The translations under genes and the position numbers were made by a program. DNA of 41,007 nucleotides, taken from contig MU835202.1 of assembly GCA_029204225.1 (NCBI GenBank), forward strand, positions 1-41,007. Reading direction: 5' to 3'. Positions 20,626 through 31,258 of this stretch are shown here, one piece after another (position 1 is the first letter of the stretch; the number at the start of each line of letters is the position of its first letter). The notes under the pieces are model-generated. The model did no database searches. It was given only the letters and a program-made list of their open reading frames with translations, and was not told the DNA's origin. This DNA is from Diphasiastrum complanatum. Lineage: Eukaryota > Streptophyta > Lycopodiopsida > Lycopodiales > Lycopodiaceae.

Positions 20626-22038
20626 ACTTTGCAAAGCAGAAAGCATATACGGAGTAGACATATCAACATTTCCATTCAATTCTATGAGTGAGCCATTATG
20701 CAAGAACGACAAACTGTGTGTTACATAGTTTTTCTTGATAGACTTGTTCCTCTCATAGAACCACTCCTTACCAAGTATAACATCTACCCTATCTAGATTC
20801 ATAATGTGGAAGTCTAATTTATCCTTATAGGCTTGAATCTCTATTGGTAGACATAGGACTATTTGGTCCCAAACTTGGCTTTTTGTTCCCGTTGTCAACT
20901 TCACTGTGTATCGTTGGTCACTTTGCCTTGTTTCCACCTTTAGCTTCTGCAACAAATTAGCGTTAATAAAATTATGTGTGGAACCATCGTCAAATAAAAC
21001 AGTTACGACTTGACCACTCACAACCCCCTTCATCCAAATGAGGTCATGAGGGCCAAAAACAGCCGTATTAAAACAACAATGCTCACACACAGAATTACCA
21101 GCAAAGGAAAGATCTATACTAGATATGCTAGAGTTACCTGGCATCTTAAAAGATGCCCCTTCAGCTTTCCGTTTCTTTGGACATTCCTTCGTGACATGAC
21201 CTGGTTCCATGCAGTTGAAGCATAGATTGTCGCTTCTAGCTTTCGTAAAGGTTTCCTGGTCCAAGGTAGATCTTCTCTTTGACTTACCTGAACCCGAAGA
21301 CCCATCCTTTGCCTTATCTTTCGATTTCTTTGGAAAGAAAGGCTTCTTACCCTTAACGTCTGGCAAGACACCAGTCTCAAGCTTAGCCATCATACAAGTA
21401 CCGTCGTAGATCCTGGCGAAGCGAACAGCATCCTCGAGGGTAAGAGGCTGGTTCCTCCTAACCTCTAGCTGGCAACTTTACTAACACAGGGTCTATTCTA
21501 GTTGCAAAACTAGAATAGACTTCCTGAAAGTCTTGTAAGTACTGATCCAGGGGTCGGTTCCCCATATGGATCATTGCATACTGACAAGTAAATTGAAAAT
21601 CATCAAGAATAGGAAGGAAGGCCACCTTAAAGGCCTTACAAAAATCTTCCCAATTCCTAGGAACTTCAGGCTTACCCCTTATATCTTGCCACCAGGTAAA
21701 TGCTTTACCTCGCAGGTACATGATGGCGAGATTGATCTTGTTATCCTCGGATGAATCGTGCATGGAAAAGTGCGAATTCCATCGATCCAGCCATTGCAAG
21801 ACCACCTCTTGGGTTCTATCTTCTTTTGCCCAGCAAAAACTTCAGGAGCGAACACCTTAGCTACGTCAATTCCTTGAGATCCCGCTAATCCCGACTGTGC
21901 CTAGCTTGCATATCCACAATTTGTTGCTGTAGATTGTTAATTGCCTACCAGCATCAAGGCATTAGGGTCTAAGACAAAGGTAGATGCCATAACCTCTTTA
22001 GCAAGGGACATAGGTTGTGTGATAGGAGTAGGCTCCAT
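20626..22038 (-). pseudogene. Gypsy gag and protease, frameshifted and truncated
   Basis: The putative start is ATG at 22036-22038 (MEPTPITQPMSLAKEV). A damaged stretch with stops follows to about 21810. The Retrotrans_gag domain is at 21458-21805 (AIMYLRGKAFTWWQD, WEDFCKAF). Another frame (20626-21393) carries a Lys/Ser-rich basic region, one CCHC knuckle (CFNCMEPGHVTKEC, about 21184-21225), and a retropepsin motif reading LFDDGSTHNFI, followed by LDRVDVILGKEWF, the conserved protease end. The D-D-G form in place of D-S-G also occurs in some plant Gypsy elements as far as I recall, so I do not call it dead. At about 20626 the frame runs into the antisense of an RT gene, so its last roughly 35 residues are spurious. 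Confidence 0.85.
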
Positions 22039-22911
22039 TTTTACAAGAAGAAGAGAGGTGAATTAAGAAAGAGATGACAGAAGGAATTAAAAGCTACTCA
22101 AGGAAGGTAGATACAAGGCTACTCTTGCCGTCTCTTCACAAACCAAATGGTATTGTCCATGGCTGCCAAGAGGAATAAGAGAGAGCAAAGAGAAGGATGC
22201 ACCACCACCTCCACCTCTTTTCACAAAAAACAGATGCATGGAAGAGGTATGCCTCCCTCTCCATGCCATCCTAGTACCTGCCAAGTGGCCTTGCCTTGCC
22301 ACCTAGCTTCCACGTCAGCTTACTGGCCAACTCCTAGCAACCTGCCAGGTGGCCTACAGCCCCTTCCCCCCCTTCTATATCTTATTTTCCTTCAAACTGT
22401 CCATCGCTGGCAGACAGGGACAGGAGGAAGAAAAACATGTTTAAATTCTCAGGGAGGGCCCTGATTTCACCAGCAAGGAATCTGGAAGGCATCGCAACAG
22501 CAGGGTGCTACCATCTGCCACCTCACTTGGCCCAAAAGATGCCACGTGGCAGATTTGCCAACTAGTTTTTGGCCACCCCTGTTGGACAGGCAGCGATGGA
22601 AAAAATTCAAATTCTTGTTATTTGCTGAGGAGGGCCTACCGCAACCAGAAAACTACTTAAATCTGAGCGGAAATGCAATAGGAAGGACCGCCACCTGTCC
22701 TACCCTTGGACAGTGCCACGTGGAAGGTCTTCCTTGGCCCTCAACTGTTTTTTTTAACTTTATTGCTTCAAAATTTGTAAAAAAAAGCAGAAGGAAAAAC
22801 CCCTGAAAAATGCATAAAAAATGCATTTCAATTCCATTTTGAAATCCGTCAGAAGCAACGTAAATTACAAGAAAACTACTAAGGATCAACACACCTGCTT
22901 TCGGCTTGCAG
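22039..22911 (-). other. Leader of the Gypsy element, no gene
   Basis: Nearly 870 bp between PBS and gag. It is rich in GCCA(C/A)GTGG-like words, including two CACGTG cores (22543-22548, the palindrome GCCACGTGGC, and 22717-22722). Short open frames look accidental. Confidence 0.65.
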
Positions 22912-22925
22912 TGGCTCTGATACCA
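22912..22925 (-). promoter_or_regulatory. Primer binding site of the Gypsy element
   Basis: On the minus strand, TGGTATCAGAGCCA lies two bases after the LTR end. It pairs with initiator tRNA-Met. Confidence 0.85.
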
Positions 22926-22927
22926 TA

Positions 22928-25027
22928 TGTTACAATCCCTACTTACTACAAACCTCCAGGTGCCGGTTAACCACAAGAGACCGAACGACTCACGTTCCAC
23001 CCCGCCGTAGGACCTAATCCGGGTCCACCCACCGTGCCCTGGCCTGTGACCGTATCAAAGATCATGCATGGGTTGCCACCAAAAATACTATAGGTACAAT
23101 GTTTTGGGTTTTTGAGAATACAGTTTTTGTGCATAGCATCAAATAGGAAGATAATTGATCGAAAACCTAGGAACTTGCAATTGGTTTTTGGAAAAAAAAA
23201 CCAGGCTAGGGTTACGATTTTTGGAAAAACAGCCATAAGTTTCTCCACCCACTTCAATTCTGTAAAGCGCTGAAGGAAGTCGCTGGAGGGCCATAACTGT
23301 TTTAGAAATCTCGGCTCAGATCCTAGCTGCTGTCAAAGAAGAAAAATCTGCCTTCCGAGGAGAGAGAAAAGCCATTTTTCCACGTGGATAAAATCCTCAA
23401 TTCTTCATAGAAAGAGGTGATCCAAGGGTCCAAATTCTTAGCTGGAGATTGGCGACCTTGGCCATAGCTTCTGATTGCACTCAGAAAAAATCAAAAACAT
23501 GCTTGATTGACCCAAAAACTTGGTGGGAGGGCGCGTGTACCCTCGTGGAATAGGGCGCGTGTGCCCAACGCGACTGCCTGCTTTGTGCCTCGAATCTAAG
23601 GGTCCAATGACTTGAGGGCCTGCTTTCGACGTCTAGATCCGATCAGAACTATTGGATCGGGGTCGTTGAAGATCAGGGGTCCCTTGATAAGCTTGAAATT
23701 GAAAGGAGTAAGCAATCATAGAGACATGCATAGAAGGGGGATGCACGAACTATGAATGACTGTGTGCAGAAGAAGGAAAACTTGGAGTAGGGATGCCACT
23801 CACCAAGGTTCGCAACATGCTTTGGACAATGGTCAAAGATTCTTCCACTGACTTCAGACAATCTTTCACGTCCGACTATGGGGTATCAGAGACCATTTTC
23901 GTCGTAGCTAGTAGACCCTCGTGGGTTGGGGACTAATAGGCAAGGAAAGGAGGGAAGTAACGGGAGAAGAAGGAATGTGAACACGATTGTCTTGATTTTC
24001 CATACTTAGTACTTGGAGAAGAATTCACAGTGCAAGGAAAATTGGGAAGCAAACAAACACAATTTTATAGAAAGGAAACCTAACTCTCTCTTTCCTTGGG
24101 ATAAAGGAAAGACTCGATATGGGGAACGAAAAGAATTTCTCACTCTCTCTTTTCTCTCTCAATAGAAATAAAACAATAGAGGACTATTTCTCATCTGAGA
24201 ATCCTTCATGCAAAATCTTAGTCACAACGGACGAGAGACAAGGAAGATATGAAGCTGCAACTCTATCAGGTCAAAAAATTTCCAAATATGAAGCTGCAAC
24301 TCTATCAGGTCAAAAAATTTCCAAATATCTGATTTTTGGGCAGAATCTGAGATGTTTGAAACATTGTCTTGGAGTTGATGCTTCCCAGGCAGTGATCCAA
24401 TTCCCAAAGAGCCTGCCAAAAGATGATTGAAATTTGATACTGTAGAAAAATTTATGACAAATTCCACAAATATTCTTTGCAAGGAAAGGTGTGCTAGTCC
24501 TGCATGCAACTAGTGGACTGGCTGTCTACATGAAATCAAAACGTTTTTAATCTCTCCCAAATCTCTCAAAAAGTAATCGAATCTGGTGTTTTTCCACATC
24601 TTTTCTCTCTAGAATGGGGTACTCTACTTGCTATTCCAGTTCCAAGGCATGTGGCATCCTCGCATGGCTGGCCAGGCCACCTTGGACCCATCAGTACCCA
24701 AACTGCTAAACAGCACCCACTGGAGTCTGTCGGTTACCACCCTCATGCCCCAATAGTGGAATGATTGCCCACTTCGATTGACCGTCGACTAACCCTAGCC
24801 TAAACCCGTATAACAAAAGGTGGCTTTTTCAATGGCATGACAATCACACACCACTAATGCATACTCACAACATGCACCTCTACACTTCATCAGCGATTGT
24901 GATGCACTTTACACGACTAGCGGGTCTCTATCGGTGTGATTGGTCACTGGACACAAACGATGGTCACTAGACCTTGTACTTACTAGTCCTTGTGGGATCA
25001 CGTTCGGGCCACGACTGGGTGCTAACA
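22928..25027 (-). repeat. 5' LTR of the Gypsy element, about 2.1 kb
   Basis: On the minus strand it starts TGTTAGCACCC at 25027 and ends ATTGTAACA at 22928, so the ends form the inverted pair TGTTA/TAACA. The right (PBS) border is firm. The 25027 border is inferred from the terminal bases only, as no partner LTR is present. It contains a 39-bp tandem duplication and a CACGTG core at 23381-23386. No coding sequence was found. Confidence 0.6.
24248..24328. repeat. Two-copy 39-bp tandem duplication
   Basis: The unit with GAAGCTGCAACTCTATCAGG starts at 24251 and again at 24290, identical by eye. Confidence 0.9.
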
Positions 25028-25474
25028 CCTTTCTTCTTTCTTAGGTGCTTCTTGTCGGACTTCAAGAGGACACCGGCCCCTTCTTGGTTAGGTTATTATC
25101 CTTTGACGCAAATTCATGTCCTTTTTCTTGTTTTTCCTATGCTCTAGATACTGCAAGCTTGAACTTTTCATAACATTCTTTATAATCATGAACAAATTCA
25201 TTGAAAGCAAATACTTTTTCCTTAGTCATAAGCATAGGTGGCAACAAAGGTTTACCATGCATGATCTGAAATGGAGCTTTTCAGTATACGGTACTATTGT
25301 AAGGAAACTCTACAAGAGGAAGATATTTACATCAATGTGGGCTCAGAAACCAAGAGGTGATTGACTACTTCGTTCGTTGGAAAGGTAGTTCGATAAATGA
25401 CAACACTTGGAAAAAGGAGAAAAGACCTTAAATTGAGATTCCCTTAGAAGAAAAGTCTTTTAAGGGGGAGGGCC
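25028..25474. pseudogene. Mosaic of Gypsy integrase (-) and chromodomain (+) scraps
   Basis: On the minus strand about 25130-25300 reads SPFQIMHGKPLLPP then KEKVFAFNEFV, similar to the end of a Gypsy integrase. On the plus strand about 25350-25430 reads VIDYFVRWKGSSINDNTW, the end of a chromodomain. It is followed by the purine tract TTAAGGGGGAGGGCC (25460-25474) just before an LTR start. The two pieces are in opposite orientation, so at least two elements are joined here. Confidence 0.65.
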
Positions 25475-25662
25475 TGTTAAGGACTTGACCCCTCAAGTCC
25501 CGAACCTAACTTGAAACCGGATGATGGACTAGGCCTACGGACTTGACCAATGATTCGTGGACCGCATGTGCACCACTTGTCGGGATCAAGGACGTGTACT
25601 AGGCATGGAGTATAGAAGGGGAAGAGCTCTCATTACCATTCATTCTATCTACCTAGGAGTTG
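25475..25662 (+). repeat. Start of a plus-strand Gypsy 3' LTR, split by the LARD insertion
   Basis: Begins TGTTAAGGACTTGACCCC right after the PPT. It is cut at 25662 by the element at 25663-30734 and should continue from 30735 (after the AGTTG duplication). The far end of this LTR could not be set. Confidence 0.6.
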
Positions 25663-26906
25663 TGTAACGCAGGCATCCCAAAGGGAGCCGGGAACCACGA
25701 CTTAGCTTCCCAGCCTTCAACTCTTGCCATCCAAACCCACTTGACATACAAGCAGCCAACTCGCCAACAACGATCAGACTTAACCAACTTGAAGTTCCGA
25801 AAACCAACATTGAGATCCAACCTGGCGCCATGCCAGATCGGGGGTCCCGACGTGGGTGACTTCCCTCCAAGCAAGCCGCCCGACATACATCAAACTTAAC
25901 CAACTCGAAGCTTCGTTACAAACGAGTAACATCCATTCCAAGCAAGCGGTCTGACTTACATCAGACTTAACCAACTGAAAGCTTCGTCACGAGCGCTGGA
26001 AGCCAACCTGGCGCCACGCCAGACTGGACAGCCATAAACAGGTAACATCCACCCAAGCAAGCCATCCAACTCAGCCGACAGGTTAGAGCCCGTTCGCCAA
26101 GAGCTTAACCCATTCACGTTCATGCAAGGAATACTCAGAACCACAAGCCGCGACAGATATGGAAACAACCAGTTCCTGGACCAAATGGTCCCGACAGCAT
26201 ACCGCTGGCGCCACGGACCGAATGGTCCCGACGGCATACCGCTGGCGTCCCGGGATACGACCCTCAGCTATGTGCCAAGTTAAAAATTTTGAAAGCGGCC
26301 TTACAACTGGCGCTTTTACCAAACACTGAAACCCAGAAGGTAATCAGAGTCAGTTTGAGGAAAATCCCACTTTATTGATAAATCTGAGAAGGTTACATTT
26401 CAAGTGTGTGACCGACCCTAGTCTCCGGGGCGCTAGCATGCCAAGGCAAGAGCCATGACAACATTCCAGCAAGGGAGGCTGAGACTTGGTTGGAGCTCGC
26501 CCTGAGTCGCAACCCGCACTCCCCTATAGTATTGGTGTGATTCGGCACCCCCCCTCATACCAAGCACTCTACCCAAGCTGGTAAAGCACGTTTTTCTCTC
26601 TTTAGAATTTTCTCTTTCTAGAAAGTCATTTCTCTCTCTAGATTTTATTGATCCCCAGGCTTCCTTTAATCATGCCTAGATCGTGTGAGGTGATTGCACA
26701 TCGATCTGAGCTCTCTGGACTTCGCTAGAACCGATCAAAGATTTTCAGCCATAGGAACTTGGCGCCGGCTGGATTCTGGTCACAGTGGCGCCGGGAGCGG
26801 CGCCGGCGCCGTTGGCGCCGGGAGCAGCAGGGGTGCTACTGGCGCCGGGGACATAGCTGGCGCCGATGGCGCCGGAAGTAAAGCTTGTAAAGGTAGCTTT
26901 ACAACA
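25663..26906 (-). repeat. 3' LTR of the LARD-like element
   Basis: 1244 bp. On the minus strand it opens TGTTGTAAAGC. Close to that end lie eight GGCGCC palindromes (26761-26873). Further in is a 37-bp tandem duplication (26178-26214, 26215-26251). It also holds several copies of the words CTTAACCAACT-GAAG and CCAACCTGGCGCCA. Open frames across it (25649-25903, 25956-26237 minus) look accidental. Confidence 0.93.
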
Positions 26907-26920
26907 TCCACCCCACCTTT
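26907..26920 (-). promoter_or_regulatory. Polypurine tract of the LARD-like element
   Basis: On the minus strand, AAAGGTGGGGTGGA lies directly before the 3' LTR start. Confidence 0.8.
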
Positions 26921-28240
26921 ATAAAATCTGATGTCCTCATCAGATGTCAGATTAAAGTAAAGGTGTCTCCCAATTAAAATAACTATACATTTAAGCTACT
27001 TGGCACAGTACTCAATTTACTGGCCACTTTTTATTAACATTGAAGCTGGCACACCACAAGTCGGAGGCTCAGCTCTTTGTACTGAAAAATTACATAACTT
27101 GAAAATATATCTTTGTCTGGGAAAAGCGTAGATTTGATATCGCTTCCGTAAAACCCGAGAACCTTATTAACTGGTGACAGAGGCCTTTCTTTGAAATGTT
27201 CGCCCCTGTCGCTTCTGACTTTCAACTTTGGAACTCCTTTGAGCTCCTGATTTGTCCTTGATGCACTTTGTGTTGAGCTCCCTGAGCTCCAGATTTGTTC
27301 AGTTCCGCACATGTATCAAGGCTCCCTGAGCCGAAGGATTAATCGTTTGATTGCCCACTTTATGGTCCACTCCGTGCCTTGTTGCTTCTGCACCTTGATT
27401 TCTCTCCTTGTCCAAGCCTGATCTTGATACTTTTCCATCTTGGCTCTTTAAGGTAGGCAAAGATTGAGTACTCCGCAATGCACCTCTTACTTAGCTTGAA
27501 GTAGCTCTTTGAATCAGCCCAAATGTAACCATTGACCTCGTGGAAAGCCAAAGGGTCGCACCAGTTTGATCCGCATCCGAACTATCTCTTCGCGTTTGTT
27601 TGAAGCACCATGTCCGTCGCGCAAAACTTGACTTTCACAATTCCATCACTGGTTAGTTGCCTCACAGTCAAAACAAGAAGTGTACATCGAGCTTGGCTTC
27701 AAGTAGCTCTCTTTGAATCAGAAACATGCACCCAGAGTTTGCACTAATCCGATCTCAACGCGAACTGTCCCTTAGCGTCCGTTCGAAATACCAAGTCTCT
27801 CATGCAAGACTCAACTTTCACAGTTCCTTCATTGATCAGCTGCCTTACACGTAACACAAGCCAGCGTACTCATATGTTTCCTCATCATTGCTGGTCCAGA
27901 GAAAGCCTATAACAAACTTTCCTTTCCACAACAAAAACTTGTCAACTTATTAGGTCCAAAGTTCGCCAGTCTCCTCGTGTGAGTATGGCTAGGTCACCTT
28001 GAATTTGCCCCCATTTTGATCAACTTTCATCTAAAATTTGCCCCAAGAGAGAGGTGTGTGTGATAGTTCCCCTCCACTTAATAAATCAGCTGATCGGACT
28101 TAGAGTAGAGTTCTTCGGACAAAAAGCCTTTCCAACACTTTGCTTCCCATCTGCTAGGATTATGGCTCGATCCAACTTGTTGCCAATCTCTGAAGAGGAT
28201 CCTAGTCTTTTCCCCTTTGAGGAAAAACCCAACTGATACT

Positions 28241-28742
28241 GGATATCACCCATGCTCAGTGAGTTTCAGTTCCGAAGGTGGCCATCCCAAAATGAAGACC
28301 AACTGCTATAGAAGATCTCCCCTGAAATTACCCTTTCCAACTTTTGACTTCCTGCTTGCGTCTGGTGGGCGTTGTCGCAAATGAAACTAACCCAAGAAAC
28401 AGGCTAGCCATCCATCCTTTGCAAACATTGAGTCATTTCGTTGTCGTTCACGTGCGAGTACTTGAACTGCAAATCCGCCGCACAGATTCTGGATATCGCC
28501 CATGCTCAGTGAGTTTCAGTTCCGAAGGTGGCCGTCCCAAAATGAAGACCAACTGCTCCATAGAAGATCTCCCCTGAAATGGCCCTTTCCAACTTTTGAC
28601 TTTCTGCTTGCGTCTGGTGGGCGTTGTCGCAAATGAAACTAACCTAAGAAACAGGCTAGCCATCCATCCTTTGCAAACATTGAGTCGTTTCGTTGTCGTT
28701 CACGTGTGAGTACTTGAACTGCAAATCCGCCCCACAGATTCT
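28241..28742. repeat. Tandem duplication, about 250-bp unit
   Basis: Units 28241-28490 and 28491-28742 both begin GGATATC(A/G)CCCATGCTCAG and end CACAGATTCTG, with a few differences and a short indel. Confidence 0.9.
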
Positions 28743-29019
28743 GTAGTCCTCTTTGTTTGATGGTATCAGCCTTCAAAAGAAAAGGTTCCTTCTCGAGCCA
28801 TCAGCTCCTTGTATCACAAGCAATCATGCAAACCAGGCAAAGCACGAGTACTAAGACTCACCACGAATACGTACAAGTAAGACACTCAGGCAGGTTTACT
28901 AACAAGTAACAAAGACAAGGTCCCCCTTTGAGATGGTCCTGCCAACGGACCTTTGCCTGGCCGCGCCCATACAAATCGATCACGGAATCAGCCCACATAG
29001 GAAACCCCTCCAACTATCC

Positions 29020-29405
29020 GTGCTTTCACCATTAAGCAGCACATTGCCTCAGTCACGCCCCACCACTTTTTGGTCGATAGCCCTTATAGCTAAACGATCG
29101 GCAGCTATCCCGCACCGGCAGCTAACCACCCGTGCTTTACACCCGAATTCGAGCAGCATCTCTGTATCAATGGTTAACCCGTACAGTTCGAATATGTCGC
29201 CCCGCACCCCACAAGGTACAGACCGTGCTTTCACCTCCCTAGACAGCACTTTGCCTCATCCGTCCTACGTGCAGACAGCGCCAGGCCCGAACCGCGAGAA
29301 CTGACCGTGCTTACACCTCAAGGGCAGCACTTTGACTCATCAAGTCCCCCGTTCTGCCGACCACCCCGACCGTGGACGCACCCGTGCTTACACTGTGGGC
29401 AGCAC
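29020..29405 (-). repeat. Series of five related stem-loop motifs after the PBS
   Basis: Plus-strand positions 29020-29042, 29132-29159, 29225-29249, 29307-29330 and 29384-29405 each begin GTGCT and end AGCAC (AGCAT in the second), with 13-18 bases between. Each can form a 5-bp stem in RNA from either strand. Flanks are also shared (CCGTGCTT(T/A)CACC and CAGCACTTTG-CTCAT). On the element's own RNA strand they lie about 75 to 460 nt downstream of the PBS. Confidence 0.75.
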
Positions 29406-29480
29406 CTTGCACAACAGTTGTCTTGATGAACCCCAAACCGTGGCCATTTCCGTGAGATCCGCATAGCTGACCGGCCAGTC

Positions 29481-29493
29481 GGCTCTGATACCA
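29481..29493 (-). promoter_or_regulatory. Primer binding site of the LARD-like element
   Basis: On the minus strand, TGGTATCAGAGCC lies two bases after the LTR end. It matches initiator tRNA-Met. Confidence 0.9.
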
Positions 29494-29495
29494 CA

Positions 29496-30734
29496 TGTAG
29501 CGCAGGCATCCCAAAGGGAGCCGGGAACCACGACTTAGCTTCCCAGCCTTCAACTCTTGCCATCCAAACCCACTTGACATACAAGCAGCCAACTCGCCAA
29601 CAACGATCAGACTTAACCAACTTGAAGTTCCGAAAACCAACATTGAGATCCAACCTGGCGCCATGCCAGATCGGGGGTCCCGACGTGGGTGACTCCAAGC
29701 AAGCCGCCCGACATACATCAAACTTAACCAACTCGAAGCTTCGTTACAAACGAGTAACATCCATTCCAAGCAAGCGGTCTGACTTACATCAGACTTAACC
29801 AACTGAAAGCTTCGTCACGAGCGCTGGAAGCCAACCTGGCGCCACGCCAGACTGGACAGCCATAAACAGGTAACATCCACCCAAGCAAGCCATCCAACTC
29901 AGCCGACAGGTTAGAGCCCGTTCGCCAAGAGCTTAACCCATTCACGTTCATGCAAGGAATACTCAGAACCACAAGCCGCGACAGATAAGAAACAACCAGT
30001 TCCTGGACCAAATGGTCCCGACAGCATACCGCTGGCGCCACGGACCGAATGGTCCCGACGGCATACCGCTGGCGTCCCGGGATACGACCCTCAGCTATGT
30101 GCCAAGTTAAAAATTTTGAAAGCGGCCTTACAACTGGCGCTTTTACCGAACACTGAAACCCAGAAGGTAATCAGAGTCAGTTTGAGAAAAATCCCACTTT
30201 ATTGATAAATCTGAGAAGGTTACATTTCAAGTGTGTGACCGACCCTAGTCTCCGGGGCGCTAGCATGCCAAGGCGAGAGCCATGACAACATTCCAGCAAG
30301 GGAGGCTGAGACTTGGTTGGAGCTCGCCCTGAGTCGCAACCCGCACTCCCCTATAGTATTGGTGTGATTCGGCACCCCCCCTCATACCAAGCACTCTACC
30401 CAAGCTGGTAAAGCACGTTTTTCTCTCTCTAGAATTTTCTCTTTCTAGAAAGTCATTTTCTCTCTCTAGATTTTATTGATCCCCAGGCTTCCTTTAATCA
30501 TGCCTAGATCGTGTGAGGTGATTGCACATCGATCTGAGCTCTCTGGACTTCGCTAGAACCGATCAAAGATTTTCAGCCATAAGAACTTGGCGCTGGCTGG
30601 ATTCTGGTCACAGTGGCGCCGGGAGCGGCGCCGGCGCCGTTGGCGCCGGGAGCAACAGGGGCGCTGCTGGCGCCGGGGACATAGCTGGCGCCGATGGCGC
30701 CGGAAGTAAAGCTTGTAAAGGTAGCTTTACAACA
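29496..30734 (-). repeat. 5' LTR of the LARD-like element
   Basis: 1239 bp, partner of 25663-26906. It has lost a 5-bp piece near 29692, and one of the eight GGCGCC sites (GGCGCT). Otherwise it is nearly identical, including the 37-bp duplication. Confidence 0.93.
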
Positions 30735-31068
30735 AGTTGGTAGATGGTAGTGCGTTGGTGCATAGTCAGGATGGTGCTAGCAGGGGCAGGTGAAGGCAGA
30801 GGGTTCTAATGGCGATTGTGAGCGTTCAATTTATTGTGCTAATCAACACCTGGTTAGGGTTTAGTAAGCAAGTAACAATGATATACTATTATTCACTGAG
30901 ACACATGAGAGCAATAAAAGAGGCTTACCAGATTTTCAAGTGCTCTGTCTCTCACGAACACAAACATATTGCAACTAGACATACTAGTCCTGTAGTCATT
31001 TTCACTCATTGCAATTAGATTATAGTTAGATAGATGCACATGTATTTTTTCTTCATTATTATTTTGGA
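30735..31068. other. Flank between LARD and LINE, no gene seen
   Basis: The first part should be the continuation of the Gypsy LTR split at 25662. I see no coding sequence. Where that LTR ends and the LINE remnant begins is not resolved. Confidence 0.5.
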
Positions 31069-31154
31069 GTTGTTTTATACGCTCCCATGGCTACCACACA
31101 CTTCATATGTGTCTTCAGTCTTATATGCCTTTTGACATGGAAAAGACATTAATA

Positions 31155-31157
<3 letters not shown>
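31069..31157 (+). mobile_element. 3' tail remnant of a related LINE
   Basis: Matches the 3' end of the LINE at about 36096-36178: both share TACGCTCC, AGTCTTATAT(G/A)CCTT and end GACATTAATAAAG before a CT array. This is an older copy's 3' untranslated end directly upstream of the main LINE. Confidence 0.7.

Positions 31158-31208
<51 letters not shown>
31158..31208. repeat. (CT)n array between two LINE copies
   Basis: About 51 bp of pure CT, tail of the upstream LINE remnant and left neighbour of the full LINE. Confidence 0.95.
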
Positions 31209-31211
<3 letters not shown>

Positions 31212-31258
31212 GAAGATGGCGCTAGGGCTGTAGACTGTCCCCTCCCTCCATCGCTGGT

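Larger units (their letters stand above)
20626..25027 (-). mobile_element. Truncated Ty3/Gypsy element: LTR, leader, gag, protease
   Basis: Reading on the minus strand, the order is LTR (25027 to 22928), PBS (22925-22912), leader, gag and protease, ending at about 20626 against a plus-strand RT fragment. RT, RNase H, integrase and the 3' LTR are lost. The long LTR, gag type and protease spacing fit a plant chromovirus or Tekay-like Gypsy element. Confidence 0.75.
26921..29480 (-). other. Non-coding internal region of the LARD-like element
   Basis: About 2.56 kb with no gag, protease, RT or integrase motif. It holds a tandem duplication (28241-28742), a diverged direct repeat of roughly 180 bp (about 27488-27675 and 27690-27862), and the stem-loop series at 29020-29405. 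The longest open frames are under 130 codons and match nothing I know. Confidence 0.8.
25663..30734 (-). mobile_element. Complete non-coding LTR retrotransposon (LARD-like), young
   Basis: Both LTRs are present (25663-26906 and 29496-30734). They run TGTAACGC/TGTAGCGC to TTTACAACA on the plus strand and are flanked by a perfect target duplication AGTTG (25658-25662 and 30735-30739). The PBS next to the right LTR fixes minus orientation. The internal 2.6 kb shows no gag or pol motif on either strand, so the element must be mobilised by enzymes and probably capsid from others. By eye the LTRs differ at about 14 places in 1240, near 1%, making this the youngest datable LTR insertion in the window. 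Unknown Gypsy or Copia affiliation. Confidence 0.92.

Noticed and set aside
25649-26322. Several overlapping frames of 64-93 codons
   Set aside because: They lie in both LARD LTRs, overlap on both strands, and show no known domain or codon signal.
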